Counted from the first letter of the stretch, positions 39,808 to 49,722 are shown. The stretch is 64,000 bases of DNA from Cesiribacter sp964504565 (GCA_964504565.1 CAZDEY010000009.1:136257-200256), one strand, 5' to 3'. Notes: generated by a model from the sequence alone, not told the origin. Made by a program: numbers and translations.

Positions 39808-41313
39808 TTAGGCTTCGGCCATCATTTTCTCACCTTTGGCAATAGCGTCTTCAATGGTACCTACCAAGTTGAAGGCAGCTTCGGGCAGGTGGTCCAGTTC
39901 ACCGTTCATAATCATGTTGAAGCCCTTGATGGTATCTTTAATATCTACCAACACTCCTTTTAGACCGGTAAACTGCTCAGCTACGTGGAAGGGCTGGCTC
40001 AGGAAACGCTGCACGCGGCGGGCACGGTGTACTACCTGCTTATCTTCTTCGCTCAGTTCGTCCATACCCAAAATGGCAATAATATCCTGAAGCTCTTTGT
40101 AGCGCTGCAGTAGCTCCTTTACGCGCTGGGCACAACCGTAGTGCTCGTCACCCAGAATTTCCGGAGAAAGAATACGCGAGGTTGAATCTAGCGGGTCTAC
40201 GGCCGGGTAAATACCTAGCTCGGCAATTTTACGGCTAAGTACGGTGGTAGCATCCAGGTGAGCAAAGGTAGTTGCCGGGGCCGGGTCAGTTAAGTCGTCA
40301 GCCGGTACGTATACTGCCTGTACCGAAGTAATTGAACCATTACGGGTAGAGGTAATCCGCTCCTGCATAGCACCCATTTCGGTAGCCAGCGTAGGCTGAT
40401 ACCCCACCGCCGATGGCATACGACCAAGAAGGGCCGATACCTCAGAACCTGCCTGAGTAAAGCGGAATATATTATCTACGAAGAACAGAATATCACGGCC
40501 TTGTCCGGTTCCGTCACCATCACGGTAGTATTCCGCCAGGGTAAGGCCGGAAAGGGCTACGCGGGCGCGGGCACCCGGAGGCTCGTTCATCTGACCAAAT
40601 ACGAAGGTTGCTTTAGATTCCTTTAAGTTCTCTACGTTTACTTTGCTAAGGTCCCAACCGCCTTCAGTTTCCAGCGAGTGAATGAAATCTTGGCCGTAAT
40701 TTACAATACCGGCTTCAATCATTTCGCGAAGCAGGTCGTTACCCTCGCGGGTACGCTCACCTACGCCGGCAAATACTGATAGGCCGGCGTATGCTTTAGC
40801 AATATTATTGATAAGCTCCTGAATAAGTACGGTTTTACCTACCCCGGCACCACCGAACAAACCAATTTTACCACCCTTGGCATAGGGCTCAATCAGGTCA
40901 ATTACTTTAATACCGGTGTACAGTACTTCGCTTGAGGTAGAAAGATCTTCAAACTTAGGGGCAGCGCGGTGAATTGGCAGACTTTTGCCGGTTTGCGGCT
41001 GGGGTAGACCGTCGATGGCCTCCCCTACTACGTTAAACAGACGTCCTTTAATTTCTTCACCAATAGGCATCTGGATTGGAGAGCCGTTATCAACAACTTC
41101 CATACCCCGTACCATACCTTCAGTTGAATCCATGGCGATAGCCCGCACCCGGTCTTCTCCTAAGTGCTGCTGCACTTCCATAACTACTTTCTGACCGTTA
41201 GGACGAGTTACCGTAAGGGCATCAAGAATGTTAGGTAGGCGGGCACCCTCGGCTTCGAAGCTTACATCGACTACCGGGCCGATTACCTGTGTAATTCTGC
41301 CAATATTTGCCAT
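39808..41313 (-). CDS. atpD: ATP synthase beta subunit
   Basis: Catalytic F1 subunit making ATP from the proton gradient. 501 residues. P-loop GLFGGAGVGKTVLIQE near 153-168, GERTREGNDLLREM near 189-202, Walker B ILFFVDNIFRFTQAGSEVSA near 254-273, the catalytic ALLGRMPSAVGYQPTLA near 274-290. Complete and normal. In Bacteroidota atpD-atpC often lie apart from the other subunit genes, as here. Confidence 0.97.
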   Translation of the reverse strand: MANIGRITQVIGPVVDVSFEAEGARLPNILDALTVTRPNGQKVVMEVQQHLGEDRVRAIAMDSTEGMVRGMEVVDNGSPIQMPIGEEIKGRLFNVVGEAIDGLPQPQTGKSLPIHRAAPKFEDLSTSSEVLYTGIKVIDLIEPYAKGGKIGLFGGAGVGKTVLIQELINNIAKAYAGLSVFAGVGERTREGNDLLREMIEAGIVNYGQDFIHSLETEGGWDLSKVNVENLKESKATFVFGQMNEPPGARARVALSGLTLAEYYRDGDGTGQGRDILFFVDNIFRFTQAGSEVSALLGRMPSAVGYQPTLATEMGAMQERITSTRNGSITSVQAVYVPADDLTDPAPATTFAHLDATTVLSRKIAELGIYPAVDPLDSTSRILSPEILGDEHYGCAQRVKELLQRYKELQDIIAILGMDELSEEDKQVVHRARRVQRFLSQPFHVAEQFTGLKGVLVDIKDTIKGFNMIMNGELDHLPEAAFNLVGTIEDAIAKGEKMMAEA

Positions 41314-41412
41314 TTTGTTTATTTAGAAAAGATTTCAGCTAAGTTTTCAGTGCGCAAAACTACACCAATTTGCGGGTAAAGCCAAATCAGATATATACTT
41401 TCTGCCAGTTGC

Positions 41413-42273
41413 CTAGCGAACCGCTTTAGCCGTATCCACTACTATGGTTTCACTATCGAAAGAAGATACCTGAAAATAGCCCAGCGGCGGCTCCTGCGGA
41501 TTGGTTAAATTCTGGATATTGGAAGTTGGATTCTGCGGCGGCGGGCTAAATAATCCACCATCGTTAAACAGCAAGCTACGCAGCTCCACGTAGTACTCGT
41601 ACATATCCTGATTGAGTACGTATAGTTCAACGCGTACGGTATCGTCCTGCACAAATTGATAACCCAGCTCAATAGAATCTAACTGGCTGGGCACAAACTG
41701 AAAGTCCGGAATTATAAGATCTACCCGGTCGTTGTAGAGCGAATCGTTCTCGTATACCTTTACGCGAAAAAATTTAGGTGTTTCTTGGGGTATACGGCCG
41801 TAGAAGCGTAGGTAATAGCCTTCTTCCAAAACACCCCCACCCCGCTCCGGAAAATACTTTACATCCAGCGAATCTAATAGGGGCGAAGGAAATAAGGTCC
41901 CCTGGCTCAGGTATTGCGCTTCCGCAGTTTCAATATGGAGTGTATAGGTCTGATTTATTTGACCGGCAAACTTGGGGCTTAGGTAGTAACCGTTTTCCGT
42001 ATAGGTATAGTCAAACCGGTTATTTTCTTCATCTTCTACCCAAACCTGCGCGTTGGTAACCAGAGGCGCCTCATCCTGGTTAAAGTAGTCCTGCGTTAAG
42101 CTTAACCGTATCCAGTGGGCAGTATCCTGATTGGTAAGCAGGCCTTCCACCACCAAGCGGGGCTTACCCTGCGGCAGGTCAATTTCGGTAAGCTCCTGAC
42201 AGGCCGCCAAACCCAGCAATAACCCCGCCGCCACTACGTATTGCTTCAGCACTTGTATATTTTGACTAGACAT
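41413..42273 (-). CDS. DUF4249 lipoprotein
   Basis: 286 residues. Signal with lipobox GLLLGLAACQE (Cys near 25), then the family opening EIDLPQGKPRLVVEGLLTNQ, WIRLSLTQDYF, GYYLSPKFAGQINQTYTLHI, and a C-terminal YEYYVELRSLLFNDGGLFSP / LGYFQVSSFDSE. DUF4249 proteins are usually next to TonB-dependent receptors, as here, and may be surface partners in uptake. ATG at 42273 preferred over a TTG at 42282. Substrate unknown. Confidence 0.85.
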   Translation of the reverse strand: MSSQNIQVLKQYVVAAGLLLGLAACQELTEIDLPQGKPRLVVEGLLTNQDTAHWIRLSLTQDYFNQDEAPLVTNAQVWVEDEENNRFDYTYTENGYYLSPKFAGQINQTYTLHIETAEAQYLSQGTLFPSPLLDSLDVKYFPERGGGVLEEGYYLRFYGRIPQETPKFFRVKVYENDSLYNDRVDLIIPDFQFVPSQLDSIELGYQFVQDDTVRVELYVLNQDMYEYYVELRSLLFNDGGLFSPPPQNPTSNIQNLTNPQEPPLGYFQVSSFDSETIVVDTAKAVR

Positions 42274-42289
42274 AAGTATCAAAAAATTT

Positions 42290-42358
42290 CTTGGTTAGCT
42301 CCAAACATCCATCTCTTCACCACATTTCCACTTCGCTAATTCACAACTTCACCACATC
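42290..42358. repeat. Short-word repeat between receptor and DUF4249 genes
   Basis: Built of CACTTCGCTAATTCACAA, CTTCACCACAT and ATCTCTTCACCACATTT words, related to the CGCTAATTC words of the islands at 18.4 and 21.8 kb. Confidence 0.4.
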
Positions 42359-42359
42359 A

Positions 42360-44750
42360 CTACTTATTAGGTTGCCACCTAAAATTATAAGTAACCGAAG
42401 GGATTAGGCTGAATAGATACGTTTTAACCGCCCCGGCCTCTACTGAGGTCACGGGTTCTTCCTGCGGATCTACGCCGGGCTGCCCGTTGTATACCTGTTC
42501 AAAAGTTATAGTAAATGGATTTTTTCGCGCATAAGCATTGTATACCGAAAAAACCCAGTCGCCACTCCAGTTGCGGCCGGGCACATCTTTACCTTTTAGG
42601 GTAGCGGCCAAATCCAGCCGGTGGTAGTCGGGCATTCGGTAGTTATTACGTTTGGTATCATCATATACGGGTACTATAAAACCGTTAAGCGTAGTACGGC
42701 CGTTGGGCAGGCTTACCGCCTGGCCGGTGCTGTATACAAAGTTGGCCGATACCTCCCAGCGCGGGCTTAGTTCGCGGCTTACCACCAGGGCAATATCGTG
42801 AATGCGGTCGTAGCGGGCGGGGTACGGGTTGCCGCCGCTTATACCCGGCACCTGCCTGAAGGAACGGCTAAGCGTATAGGCCAGCCAGCCGGTAGTTTTA
42901 CCGGTATTTCTTTTTAGAAGAAACTCGGCCCCGTAGGCCCAACCCCTACCTTCCAGCAATTCGGTTTCTAAATAATTATTAAATAGAATTTCCCCCTGAT
43001 CACCTAACTTAAAATCAATTAAGCGGCCCATATTCTTATAAAATCCTTCCAAGCTAAACTCGTAACGGTTATTCCCAAAATTTCGGAAATACCCGGCGGC
43101 TACTTGGTCCCCTATAAGCGGCCTTACGTAGGGATCAACCGGAATCCAGCGTTCAATCGGCAGGCCGGCGGTAGCGTTACTGGCTACCTGTAAGTACTGG
43201 CGCGTGCGCATATAGCTGGCTTTAACCGAGCTTTCGCTATTTAAGATATACCGAAGCCCAAGCCGGGGTTCCAGCCCGTGGTAAAACTGTATGGTTTCTC
43301 CGGTGGCGTAGAAGGTGCTATCGCTAAGGGTTTCTAGCGTACGCTCCTGGCCTTCTTCGTACTCGTACACCCACCCATTGCCTAAGGTATGGTGCATAGA
43401 GTAGCGCAAACCAAACTCGGCAGTTAGTTTATTATTCACTTTCCACTGATCGCCTACGTACAGGGCGTTTTCCCAACCATACTTATCTTGCTGGTAGGGT
43501 TCGTCAAACTGCTCAAATTCAACATCGGGCTTACCAAAAGTTCGGCGTGTGCTGTGCCAGCCAAAGCTGAGCGTGTGGTCGCTGCTGGGGTAGTAGGTAA
43601 AGTCGGCTTTCAGGGCGCGTTCGGCTAAGCGAGAGGTCCAAGTGAATTCTGAAGAGCCGGCATCTCCTTCAAAGCCGTAATCGAAGCTGCTGGCCACTAA
43701 GGTAGTATTCAAGAAAAGCCGTTGGTTAAACAGGTGGTTCCAGCGGGCGGTAAAGGTGCTATTGCCCCAATCCAAGCCAAAAAGATCGTCCAGCCCCAAT
43801 ACATCGCGCCCAAAGTAGCCCGATATATAAACCCGGTTGTTTTCGTCTAGAATCAGGTTGGCTTTGGCGTTCAGATCGTAGAAATATAAGGTGTTGCTGT
43901 TCAGGTTTTCGTTATTGCTCAGACGCAGGAACATATCGGCGTAAGTTCTTCGTCCGCTTACTATAAACGACGATTTATTTTTTTGCAGCGGCCCTTCTAC
44001 CGTTAACCGACTGGCAATTAGCCCTACCCCACCGCTTACAGCATAGTTGCGGTTGTTTCCTTCCTTCATCTGTATTTCAAGTATTGAGGAAATGCGCCCA
44101 CCAAAACGGGCCGGGATACCGCCCTTATAAATTTCCAGGTTTTTAATAGCATCGGGGTTAAACACCGAGAAAAAACCGAACAAATGGCTGGCATTGTATA
44201 CTGTGGCCTCATCCAGAAGTACCAGGTTTTGATCGGCCGCCCCGCCGCGCACAAACAATCCGGTAGTACCCTCGCCGGCACTTTGCACGCCGGGCAGCAG
44301 TTGCAGGGTTTTAATTACATCAACTTCGCCCAGCAAGGCGGGTATTTTTTGTATCGTTTCAATAGGAAGGTTTTCCCGGCTCATGGCTACCTCGGTAACA
44401 TTGGCATCTTCACGCCGTCCGGTTACAACCACTTCTTGCAGCACAGCATCGGTCTCCTGCAGTTCAAAATTGAGCCGGGTATCGGCCTGCAGGTTTATTG
44501 GCTGCTCAACCGTTTCGTAGCCTAAGTACTGAATTTTCAGGCTATATTCACCTTGGCCCAGGGGCAGGGCGTAATAACCGTAGATATTAGTGGTAGCTCC
44601 AGTGCCGGGCAACTCCAGCACCTGCACAGTTGCCCCAATAAGCTCTTCGCCGGTTGCGGCATCTCGTACGTAGCCGCTTATGGTACTTTGCTGGGCCTGC
44701 CCGCTAAGCGGCAACCAAAAAGTCAGAACTAATAGTAAAAAATATCTCAT
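42360..44750 (-). CDS. TonB-dependent outer membrane receptor
   Basis: 796 residues. Signal peptide (YFLLLVLTFWLPLSGQA), an N-terminal carboxypeptidase-like domain (ISGYVRDAATGEELIGATVQ, YALPLGQGEYSLKIQYLGYE), a plug domain (LQEVVVTGRRED, LPGVQSAGEGTTGLFVRGGA, NLVLLDEATVYNASHLFG) and a 22-strand-type barrel that ends in aromatic LIPSVTYNFRWQPNK. It should import a large or scarce ligand using TonB energy; the ligand is not readable. The ATG at 44750 gives a normal signal. Followed by the DUF4249 lipoprotein, a likely partner. Confidence 0.92.
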   Translation of the reverse strand: MRYFLLLVLTFWLPLSGQAQQSTISGYVRDAATGEELIGATVQVLELPGTGATTNIYGYYALPLGQGEYSLKIQYLGYETVEQPINLQADTRLNFELQETDAVLQEVVVTGRREDANVTEVAMSRENLPIETIQKIPALLGEVDVIKTLQLLPGVQSAGEGTTGLFVRGGAADQNLVLLDEATVYNASHLFGFFSVFNPDAIKNLEIYKGGIPARFGGRISSILEIQMKEGNNRNYAVSGGVGLIASRLTVEGPLQKNKSSFIVSGRRTYADMFLRLSNNENLNSNTLYFYDLNAKANLILDENNRVYISGYFGRDVLGLDDLFGLDWGNSTFTARWNHLFNQRLFLNTTLVASSFDYGFEGDAGSSEFTWTSRLAERALKADFTYYPSSDHTLSFGWHSTRRTFGKPDVEFEQFDEPYQQDKYGWENALYVGDQWKVNNKLTAEFGLRYSMHHTLGNGWVYEYEEGQERTLETLSDSTFYATGETIQFYHGLEPRLGLRYILNSESSVKASYMRTRQYLQVASNATAGLPIERWIPVDPYVRPLIGDQVAAGYFRNFGNNRYEFSLEGFYKNMGRLIDFKLGDQGEILFNNYLETELLEGRGWAYGAEFLLKRNTGKTTGWLAYTLSRSFRQVPGISGGNPYPARYDRIHDIALVVSRELSPRWEVSANFVYSTGQAVSLPNGRTTLNGFIVPVYDDTKRNNYRMPDYHRLDLAATLKGKDVPGRNWSGDWVFSVYNAYARKNPFTITFEQVYNGQPGVDPQEEPVTSVEAGAVKTYLFSLIPSVTYNFRWQPNK

Positions 44751-44924
44751 TTCGCCGCTAAAATTCAAGCTAAAGGGCTTAACCTTATATCCTTTTTCCA
44801 CAAGTGGTTATGTAGCCTGATTGATGGAATGTTCAATTAAATAATGAATAATTATATGTGCTGAAACATAAAATAAACCCCGGAATAATTATTCATGGCT
44901 TCAGCGAGCTTGCAAAAAATTATT

Positions 44925-45749
44925 TTAATTATTAAACGGAGCATTCAACCATATCTGATACGCCCGTTTCTCATCCGCCTCCTGCCAGTTGGGGTAGGTT
45001 TCTGTATTGGCAACCCGGGTATTGGTACGCTGCAAATCCAGATAAAGCAAAGGGCGGTAGTGCAGTAGGTTTGGCCGGGCATCCCAATCTCCGGAAAGTA
45101 AGGTTGCAGCCTGATCGGCACTAGAGGTTATAAGCAAGCCGTTGTTAACAGCATCGTTGTTCATCCAGCTTTGCACTACCTCCGGGTTTAGGTAGATAGC
45201 TACTACGCCGGCCATTGACGTTCCTATTCGGGTATAGCCAATGAGGGATGCCGCATCAATAGCCTCGCCGGCCCCTGGTTCTTCCCAGGCAGTGTTTGTA
45301 CTGGCGTTGGCCCAGGTAGCACTGCTGATATTAACATCTTCTTCAGCCAGCATATCGTATACCGAAAATTCGGCAGCGGCTGGCACATCTAGGTACAAAT
45401 ACAATATAGCTTCGTTTACTGAAAAGCTGTTTGCCCTTACTTGGGCATTAGCAGGTAATGCATCCAACAAATCACCGAACCTAATCACCGCCCGTTCAGT
45501 TGTGGATAGTGTAAGGGTATCGGCAGTACTATAGGTTTCGTTAGCCGGTGCGCTTTGGCGTAAATTCGTATCAGAATAATCGCCGTAGGTAATTGAACCA
45601 CCACCCCGTTGCAGGTAATAGCGCAGCGTATTGGCAGCATCGCCCCGGGGGCCTTGCGGACCGGGGGAGCCCCCATCGCCCTGAGGGCCTTCGCAAGAAG
45701 AAATAAGTAGCGTTACTATTGAGAAAAGGGTGAATAATACTCGGTTCAT
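44925..45749 (-). CDS. Lipoprotein with a short collagen-like segment
   Basis: 274 residues. Signal with lipobox LLISSC (Cys near 19). Immediately after the lipidated Cys come about six Gly-X-Y triplets (GPQGDGGSPGPQGPRGDA), then a beta-rich domain of about 230 residues of unknown family (LRYYLQRGGGSITYGDYSD, NEAILYLYLDVPAAAEFSVY, RPNLLHYRPLLYLDLQRT). The collagen stretch could act as a spacer holding the domain off the membrane. Function unknown. Confidence 0.65.
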   Translation of the reverse strand: MNRVLFTLFSIVTLLISSCEGPQGDGGSPGPQGPRGDAANTLRYYLQRGGGSITYGDYSDTNLRQSAPANETYSTADTLTLSTTERAVIRFGDLLDALPANAQVRANSFSVNEAILYLYLDVPAAAEFSVYDMLAEEDVNISSATWANASTNTAWEEPGAGEAIDAASLIGYTRIGTSMAGVVAIYLNPEVVQSWMNNDAVNNGLLITSSADQAATLLSGDWDARPNLLHYRPLLYLDLQRTNTRVANTETYPNWQEADEKRAYQIWLNAPFNN

Positions 45750-45802
45750 AGCTTAGAATTAAACGCTGCAAGTTAATGCATATTTTACCCGCTACCTAGC
45801 CT

Positions 45803-46546
45803 TTATACGTCTACCGGCAGGTAGGTTATCAGGCTTTCAAAAAAAGCCGCTACTCCCAAACACACCCCAAAACCCATACCCCAACCGGCCCAAACCTGCT
45901 CGGGCGTATGGTGGTTCAGGTACAGGCGAGCCCACATAACCACCCCGCTAATTATTAAAAATATAATAACCAATGGCAGAAGCAAAGGGGCAACAAAAAA
46001 TATCATCAGCCCGGCTAAACCACCAGTAGCCCCGCCAATACCCGCTCCATGGGCACTAATCTTCCAGCTACGACTGATTATAGTAACCATCATAATTACC
46101 AGGGTTATACCAATCAGCATCATGTTTACCAAGGGCAATTGCGGAAATTTAAAGGTGAAAAAGCCGGTGAGTACAGCATATAGAATACTTACCCAGGCGA
46201 AGGGTTGGCGGCGTTCTTCCAGCCGGTTCATGTGTAAATTTGGCAATTGCCCTAACCACCGCAGACTAAGTATGCTAAGGGCCGGCAGCACAAAGGTGGC
46301 TAAAAATATAAGGCTCAGCAATGGCCACTGAATTTGGGTATTACCAGGCAGTAAAGTTTGGGGGCTTAGCCAAAGTATGGCCAAAAACACATAACTCGGT
46401 ACCAAAAGCGGATGAAATACTATAGATAAGAGCCAGGCTACTTTTTCCCAAGCCGAAAGCGTAGGGCTATACCTCAGCTCACTGAAGCTATAGCCGTTTT
46501 CACTACCATCAGCTAAGGTAGGCTCCATTTTCTGCTGCTCTTCCAC
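45803..46546 (-). CDS. PAP2-like membrane phosphatase family protein
   Basis: 247 residues with about six membrane helices. Relics of the PAP2 acid phosphatase motifs: MNRLEERRQPFAW near 100-112, KISAHGAGIGG near 164-174 and WARLYLNHHTPEQVWAGWGM near 207-226. The middle SGH is degenerate (SAHGA), so activity is not certain. The GTG start at 46546 is 1 bp from the rpoN stop, pointing to coupling; ATG at 46528 is the alternative. The substrate may be an undecaprenyl or phosphatidate phosphate. Confidence 0.75.
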   Translation of the reverse strand: MEEQQKMEPTLADGSENGYSFSELRYSPTLSAWEKVAWLLSIVFHPLLVPSYVFLAILWLSPQTLLPGNTQIQWPLLSLIFLATFVLPALSILSLRWLGQLPNLHMNRLEERRQPFAWVSILYAVLTGFFTFKFPQLPLVNMMLIGITLVIMMVTIISRSWKISAHGAGIGGATGGLAGLMIFFVAPLLLPLVIIFLIISGVVMWARLYLNHHTPEQVWAGWGMGFGVCLGVAAFFESLITYLPVDV

Positions 46547-46547
46547 C

Positions 46548-47984
46548 TTAAAGTTCTTTTCTGAGGCGGGCTACCGGCAAGCCCAGTTGTTCCCGGTATT
46601 TGGCTACGGTACGGCGCGCTATCTGGTATCCCTTCTCTTTTAACAGCTTTTCCAGCTTATCATCCGAAAGGGGCTTTTTCTTATTTTCGGCCTCAATTAG
46701 TTCCTTTAGCACCTGCTTAACCTCGCGGCTGCTTACATCTTCGCCACTTTCAGTAGCTATACCTTCCGAGAAAAAATATTTGAGCGGAAATATGCCAAAC
46801 TCGGTCTGCACCGATTTACTATTGGCTACACGTGAAATAGTGCTTATATCCATCTGGACCTTATCAGCAATATCTTTAAGTATCATGGGCCTGAGGGAGG
46901 TTTCATCACCAGTTAAGAAGTATTCTTTCTGATATTCCAGAATAGCCCCCATTACGTTCATAAGCGTTTGCTGGCGCTGACGAATAGCATCAATAAACCA
47001 TTTGGCAGCATCCAGCTTTTGCTTTACAAAACTTACGGTTTCCTTCAGCTTTTTATCCTTCTTATCGCTCTTATCGTAGGCATCCATCATATCGGCGTAG
47101 GAGCTGCTTACCCTCAATTGCGGGGCATTGCGGCTGTTCAGGCTCAGGTTTAGCTCGCCGTTATCCTCGATTATGGTAAAGTCCGGAATTAAATACTGCA
47201 CCCGTGAGCCGCCAGTATTTACTGCTCCGCCGGGTTTAGGGTTAAGCCTTACAATAACCTCCAGGGCATCTTTTAGCTGTTCTTCATCCTCCAGGCCCAG
47301 GCGCTTTATAACTTTTTTGTAATGCTTTTTGGTGAACTCTTCAAAGTACTTGTCAATAAGCTCAGTAGCCAGCAAAACTTCCTCCGTAGGCTCTTTTCTT
47401 CTAAGTTGAAGTAGCAAGCATTCCTGCAAATCGCGGGCAGCTATGCCGGGCGGGTCAAACTCCTGTACTAAAAACAACAAGTGTTCCAGTTCATCCCTAT
47501 CGGTTTTAATTCCCTGAAGAAATTCCAGGTCATTCACTATAGCATCTAAATCGCGGCGAATATAACCATCCGGCTCAACGCTGCCTATAAGTTGCATGGC
47601 AACTGCTTCCTGCCGTTCATCTAACCGTAGAAAACCTAGCTGAGAAACCAGAAAATCGTTTAGGGAACTACCCGCTGTTATCGGCGTTTCCCTTTCATCC
47701 TCATCGCGCGAGGGGCCATCGCCCTGCATCTTATACCCGGAATAGTCATCGTTCAGGTAGTCGCTAACATCTAGCTCCGAGCCTGATGCGTAGTCGTCTT
47801 CAAACTCATTTTCCCGCTCTCGTTCCGATTCCTCATTTCCTTCTTCCAGCGCCGGATTAACCTCCAATTCTTCCTCAATACGGGCGTCTAGTTCGGCTGT
47901 AGGCACCTGCAACAGCTTTATAAACTGTATCTGCTGGGGCGAGAGTTTTTGTTGTAAGGACTGACTAAGGTTTAACTTCTGCAT
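46548..47984 (-). CDS. rpoN: RNA polymerase sigma-54 factor
   Basis: 478 residues. Region I LNLSQSLQQKLSPQQIQFIK near 3-22 (Gln-rich activator-response region), an acidic region II (about 45-100), the core-binding domain (LLFLVQEFDPPGIAARDLQE), a helix-turn-helix (LKDIADKVQMDISTISRVAN near 376-395) and the RpoN box with ARRTVAKYREQ near 454-464. Needs an enhancer-binding ATPase; none is in the window. Followed by the PAP2-like gene. Confidence 0.95.
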   Translation of the reverse strand: MQKLNLSQSLQQKLSPQQIQFIKLLQVPTAELDARIEEELEVNPALEEGNEESERERENEFEDDYASGSELDVSDYLNDDYSGYKMQGDGPSRDEDERETPITAGSSLNDFLVSQLGFLRLDERQEAVAMQLIGSVEPDGYIRRDLDAIVNDLEFLQGIKTDRDELEHLLFLVQEFDPPGIAARDLQECLLLQLRRKEPTEEVLLATELIDKYFEEFTKKHYKKVIKRLGLEDEEQLKDALEVIVRLNPKPGGAVNTGGSRVQYLIPDFTIIEDNGELNLSLNSRNAPQLRVSSSYADMMDAYDKSDKKDKKLKETVSFVKQKLDAAKWFIDAIRQRQQTLMNVMGAILEYQKEYFLTGDETSLRPMILKDIADKVQMDISTISRVANSKSVQTEFGIFPLKYFFSEGIATESGEDVSSREVKQVLKELIEAENKKKPLSDDKLEKLLKEKGYQIARRTVAKYREQLGLPVARLRKEL

Positions 47985-48198
47985 AAATATTCCTTCCGGA
48001 GAAAGCCCAAATTAACCTACCCACATCCTGTATGGCGATAGTAGGGCAAAATCCAGAGCACTAAAATAGCGGGTTTATTATGAAAGTACCGCGCTACACC
48101 CGTTTTTTCTCCACTAATATAAGAGGAATAGCCGCCCGGAAGTTTTCTGAAAAGTAATAGCCTTTGTAATATTGCAGAAATTCAATACTAAACCTTTA

Positions 48199-48206
48199 TA
48201 GTTTTG
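48199..48206 (+). promoter_or_regulatory. TAnnTTTG-like box overlapping the asnS start
   Basis: TAGTTTTG is a full match to the -7 consensus, but its TTG is also the apparent start codon of asnS. If it were the promoter, transcription would begin inside the reading frame. It may be a chance match. Confidence 0.25.
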
Positions 48207-49649
48207 GCTGAAAAGATTATTCCGATTAAGCAGTTGCTAAAGCAGGCTGCTGATACTACGGCTACCGCCTACGGCTGGGTACGCAATAAGCGTGAAAACA
48301 AAAATGTGGTGTTCTTCACCCTAAACGATGGCTCAGGTCTGAATAATTTGCAGGTAGTACTGAATCCGGAGGATTTTTCGGCCGACACCATCCGCAAAAT
48401 TACTACCGGGGCAGCCATTAAAGCCGGCGGCAAACTGGTGACCTCGCAGGGTTCCGGCCAGGATGTAGAGTTGCAGGCAGATACACTGGAGGTATTGGGC
48501 GAAGCAGCGGCCGATAAGTACCCGCTTCAACCTAAAAAACACAGCCTGGAGTTCCTACGCGAAATTGCCCACCTACGGATCCGAACCAATACCTTTGGGG
48601 CGGTATTCCGTATTCGGCACCACCTGCAGTTTGCCGTTCACAATTTCTTTAACGAAGAAGGCTTTTTTAACCTGCACTCACCAATTATTACCGGCTCCGA
48701 TGCCGAGGGGGCCGGCGAAATGTTTCAGGTTACTACGCTGAATTTAAAGAAGCCGCCACTAAATGAGGAAGGCGAAATAGATTTTAAGGAGGATTTCTTT
48801 GAGAAGCCTACCAACTTAACCGTAAGCGGCCAGTTAGAGGGTGAATTAGCGGCCCTGGCCCTGAGCAAAATATATACTTTTGGCCCTACCTTCCGGGCCG
48901 AAAACAGCAACACCAGCCGCCACCTGGCCGAGTTCTGGATGATTGAGCCGGAAGTTGCTTTTATGGATTTGGAAGGCAATATGGAACTGGCCGAGAAGCT
49001 GCTACAGTACGTAATTAAGTACGCACTAGAAAACTGCCGCGAAGATTTGGAATTTTTGGCCCAGCGCGCGGCCGACGAGGAAAAAACCAAACCCCAAACC
49101 GAACGCAACGAGCTGGGCCTGCTGGAGCGGCTGCAGTTTGTGCTGGACAATCAATTTGAGCGCGTAAGCTATACCGAGGCTATCGAAATTCTGCGCAACA
49201 GTAAACCTAATAAAAAGAAAAAATTTAACTATATAATTGAAGAATGGGGGGCTGATTTGCAGAGCGAGCACGAGCGTTACCTGGTAGAAAAGCATTTTAA
49301 AAAGCCGGTGATCCTATTTGACTACCCGGCCAATATTAAGGCTTTTTATATGCGCCGCAACGAGGACGGTAAAACCGTACGGGCAATGGATATCCTCTTT
49401 CCCGGCATAGGCGAAATTGTGGGCGGCAGCCAGCGCGAGGAGCGCTACGACCAGTTAAAGGAGCGCGCCGAGGCAATGGGTATTCACGCCCAAGATATTT
49501 GGTGGTACTTGGAAACCCGCCAGTTCGGTACCGTACCCCACAGCGGCTTCGGCCTTGGCTTCGAGCGGCTGATGCTGTTCGTTACCGGCATGACCAACAT
49601 TCGGGACGTGATTCCCTTCCCAAGGACTCCGGGTAATGCGGAGTTTTAG
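48204..49649 (+). CDS. asnS: Asparagine--tRNA ligase
   Basis: Charges tRNA-Asn (cytosol, class IIb). 481 residues. N-terminal OB-fold (GWVRNKRENKNVVFFTLNDG near 20-39), motif 1 region (HLRIRTNTFGAVFRIRHHLQ), motif 2 (TFGPTFRAENSNTSRHLAEF near 225-244, the Asn/Asp class signature) and motif 3 (GFGLGFERLMLFVTGM near 451-466). The only start that keeps the family N-terminus (EKIIPIKQLLK) is a TTG at 48204. Confidence 0.95.
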   Translation: MAEKIIPIKQLLKQAADTTATAYGWVRNKRENKNVVFFTLNDGSGLNNLQVVLNPEDFSADTIRKITTGAAIKAGGKLVTSQGSGQDVELQADTLEVLGEAAADKYPLQPKKHSLEFLREIAHLRIRTNTFGAVFRIRHHLQFAVHNFFNEEGFFNLHSPIITGSDAEGAGEMFQVTTLNLKKPPLNEEGEIDFKEDFFEKPTNLTVSGQLEGELAALALSKIYTFGPTFRAENSNTSRHLAEFWMIEPEVAFMDLEGNMELAEKLLQYVIKYALENCREDLEFLAQRAADEEKTKPQTERNELGLLERLQFVLDNQFERVSYTEAIEILRNSKPNKKKKFNYIIEEWGADLQSEHERYLVEKHFKKPVILFDYPANIKAFYMRRNEDGKTVRAMDILFPGIGEIVGGSQREERYDQLKERAEAMGIHAQDIWWYLETRQFGTVPHSGFGLGFERLMLFVTGMTNIRDVIPFPRTPGNAEF

Positions 49650-49676
49650 ATTTAGATAAGAGACTGGAGATATTAG

Positions 49677-49714
49677 AAAGCCCCGACTTTGAATTGAGTT
49701 GGGGCTTTTTTTTT
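49677..49714. terminator. Bidirectional terminator, asnS / peptide cassette
   Basis: 12-bp stem AAAGCCCCGACT / AGTTGGGGCTTT (49677-49688, 49697-49708; one wobble), 8-nt loop, nine T on the plus side. It ends asnS and probably also the convergent precursor-peptide transcript. Confidence 0.8.
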
Positions 49715-49722
49715 ATGATAAC

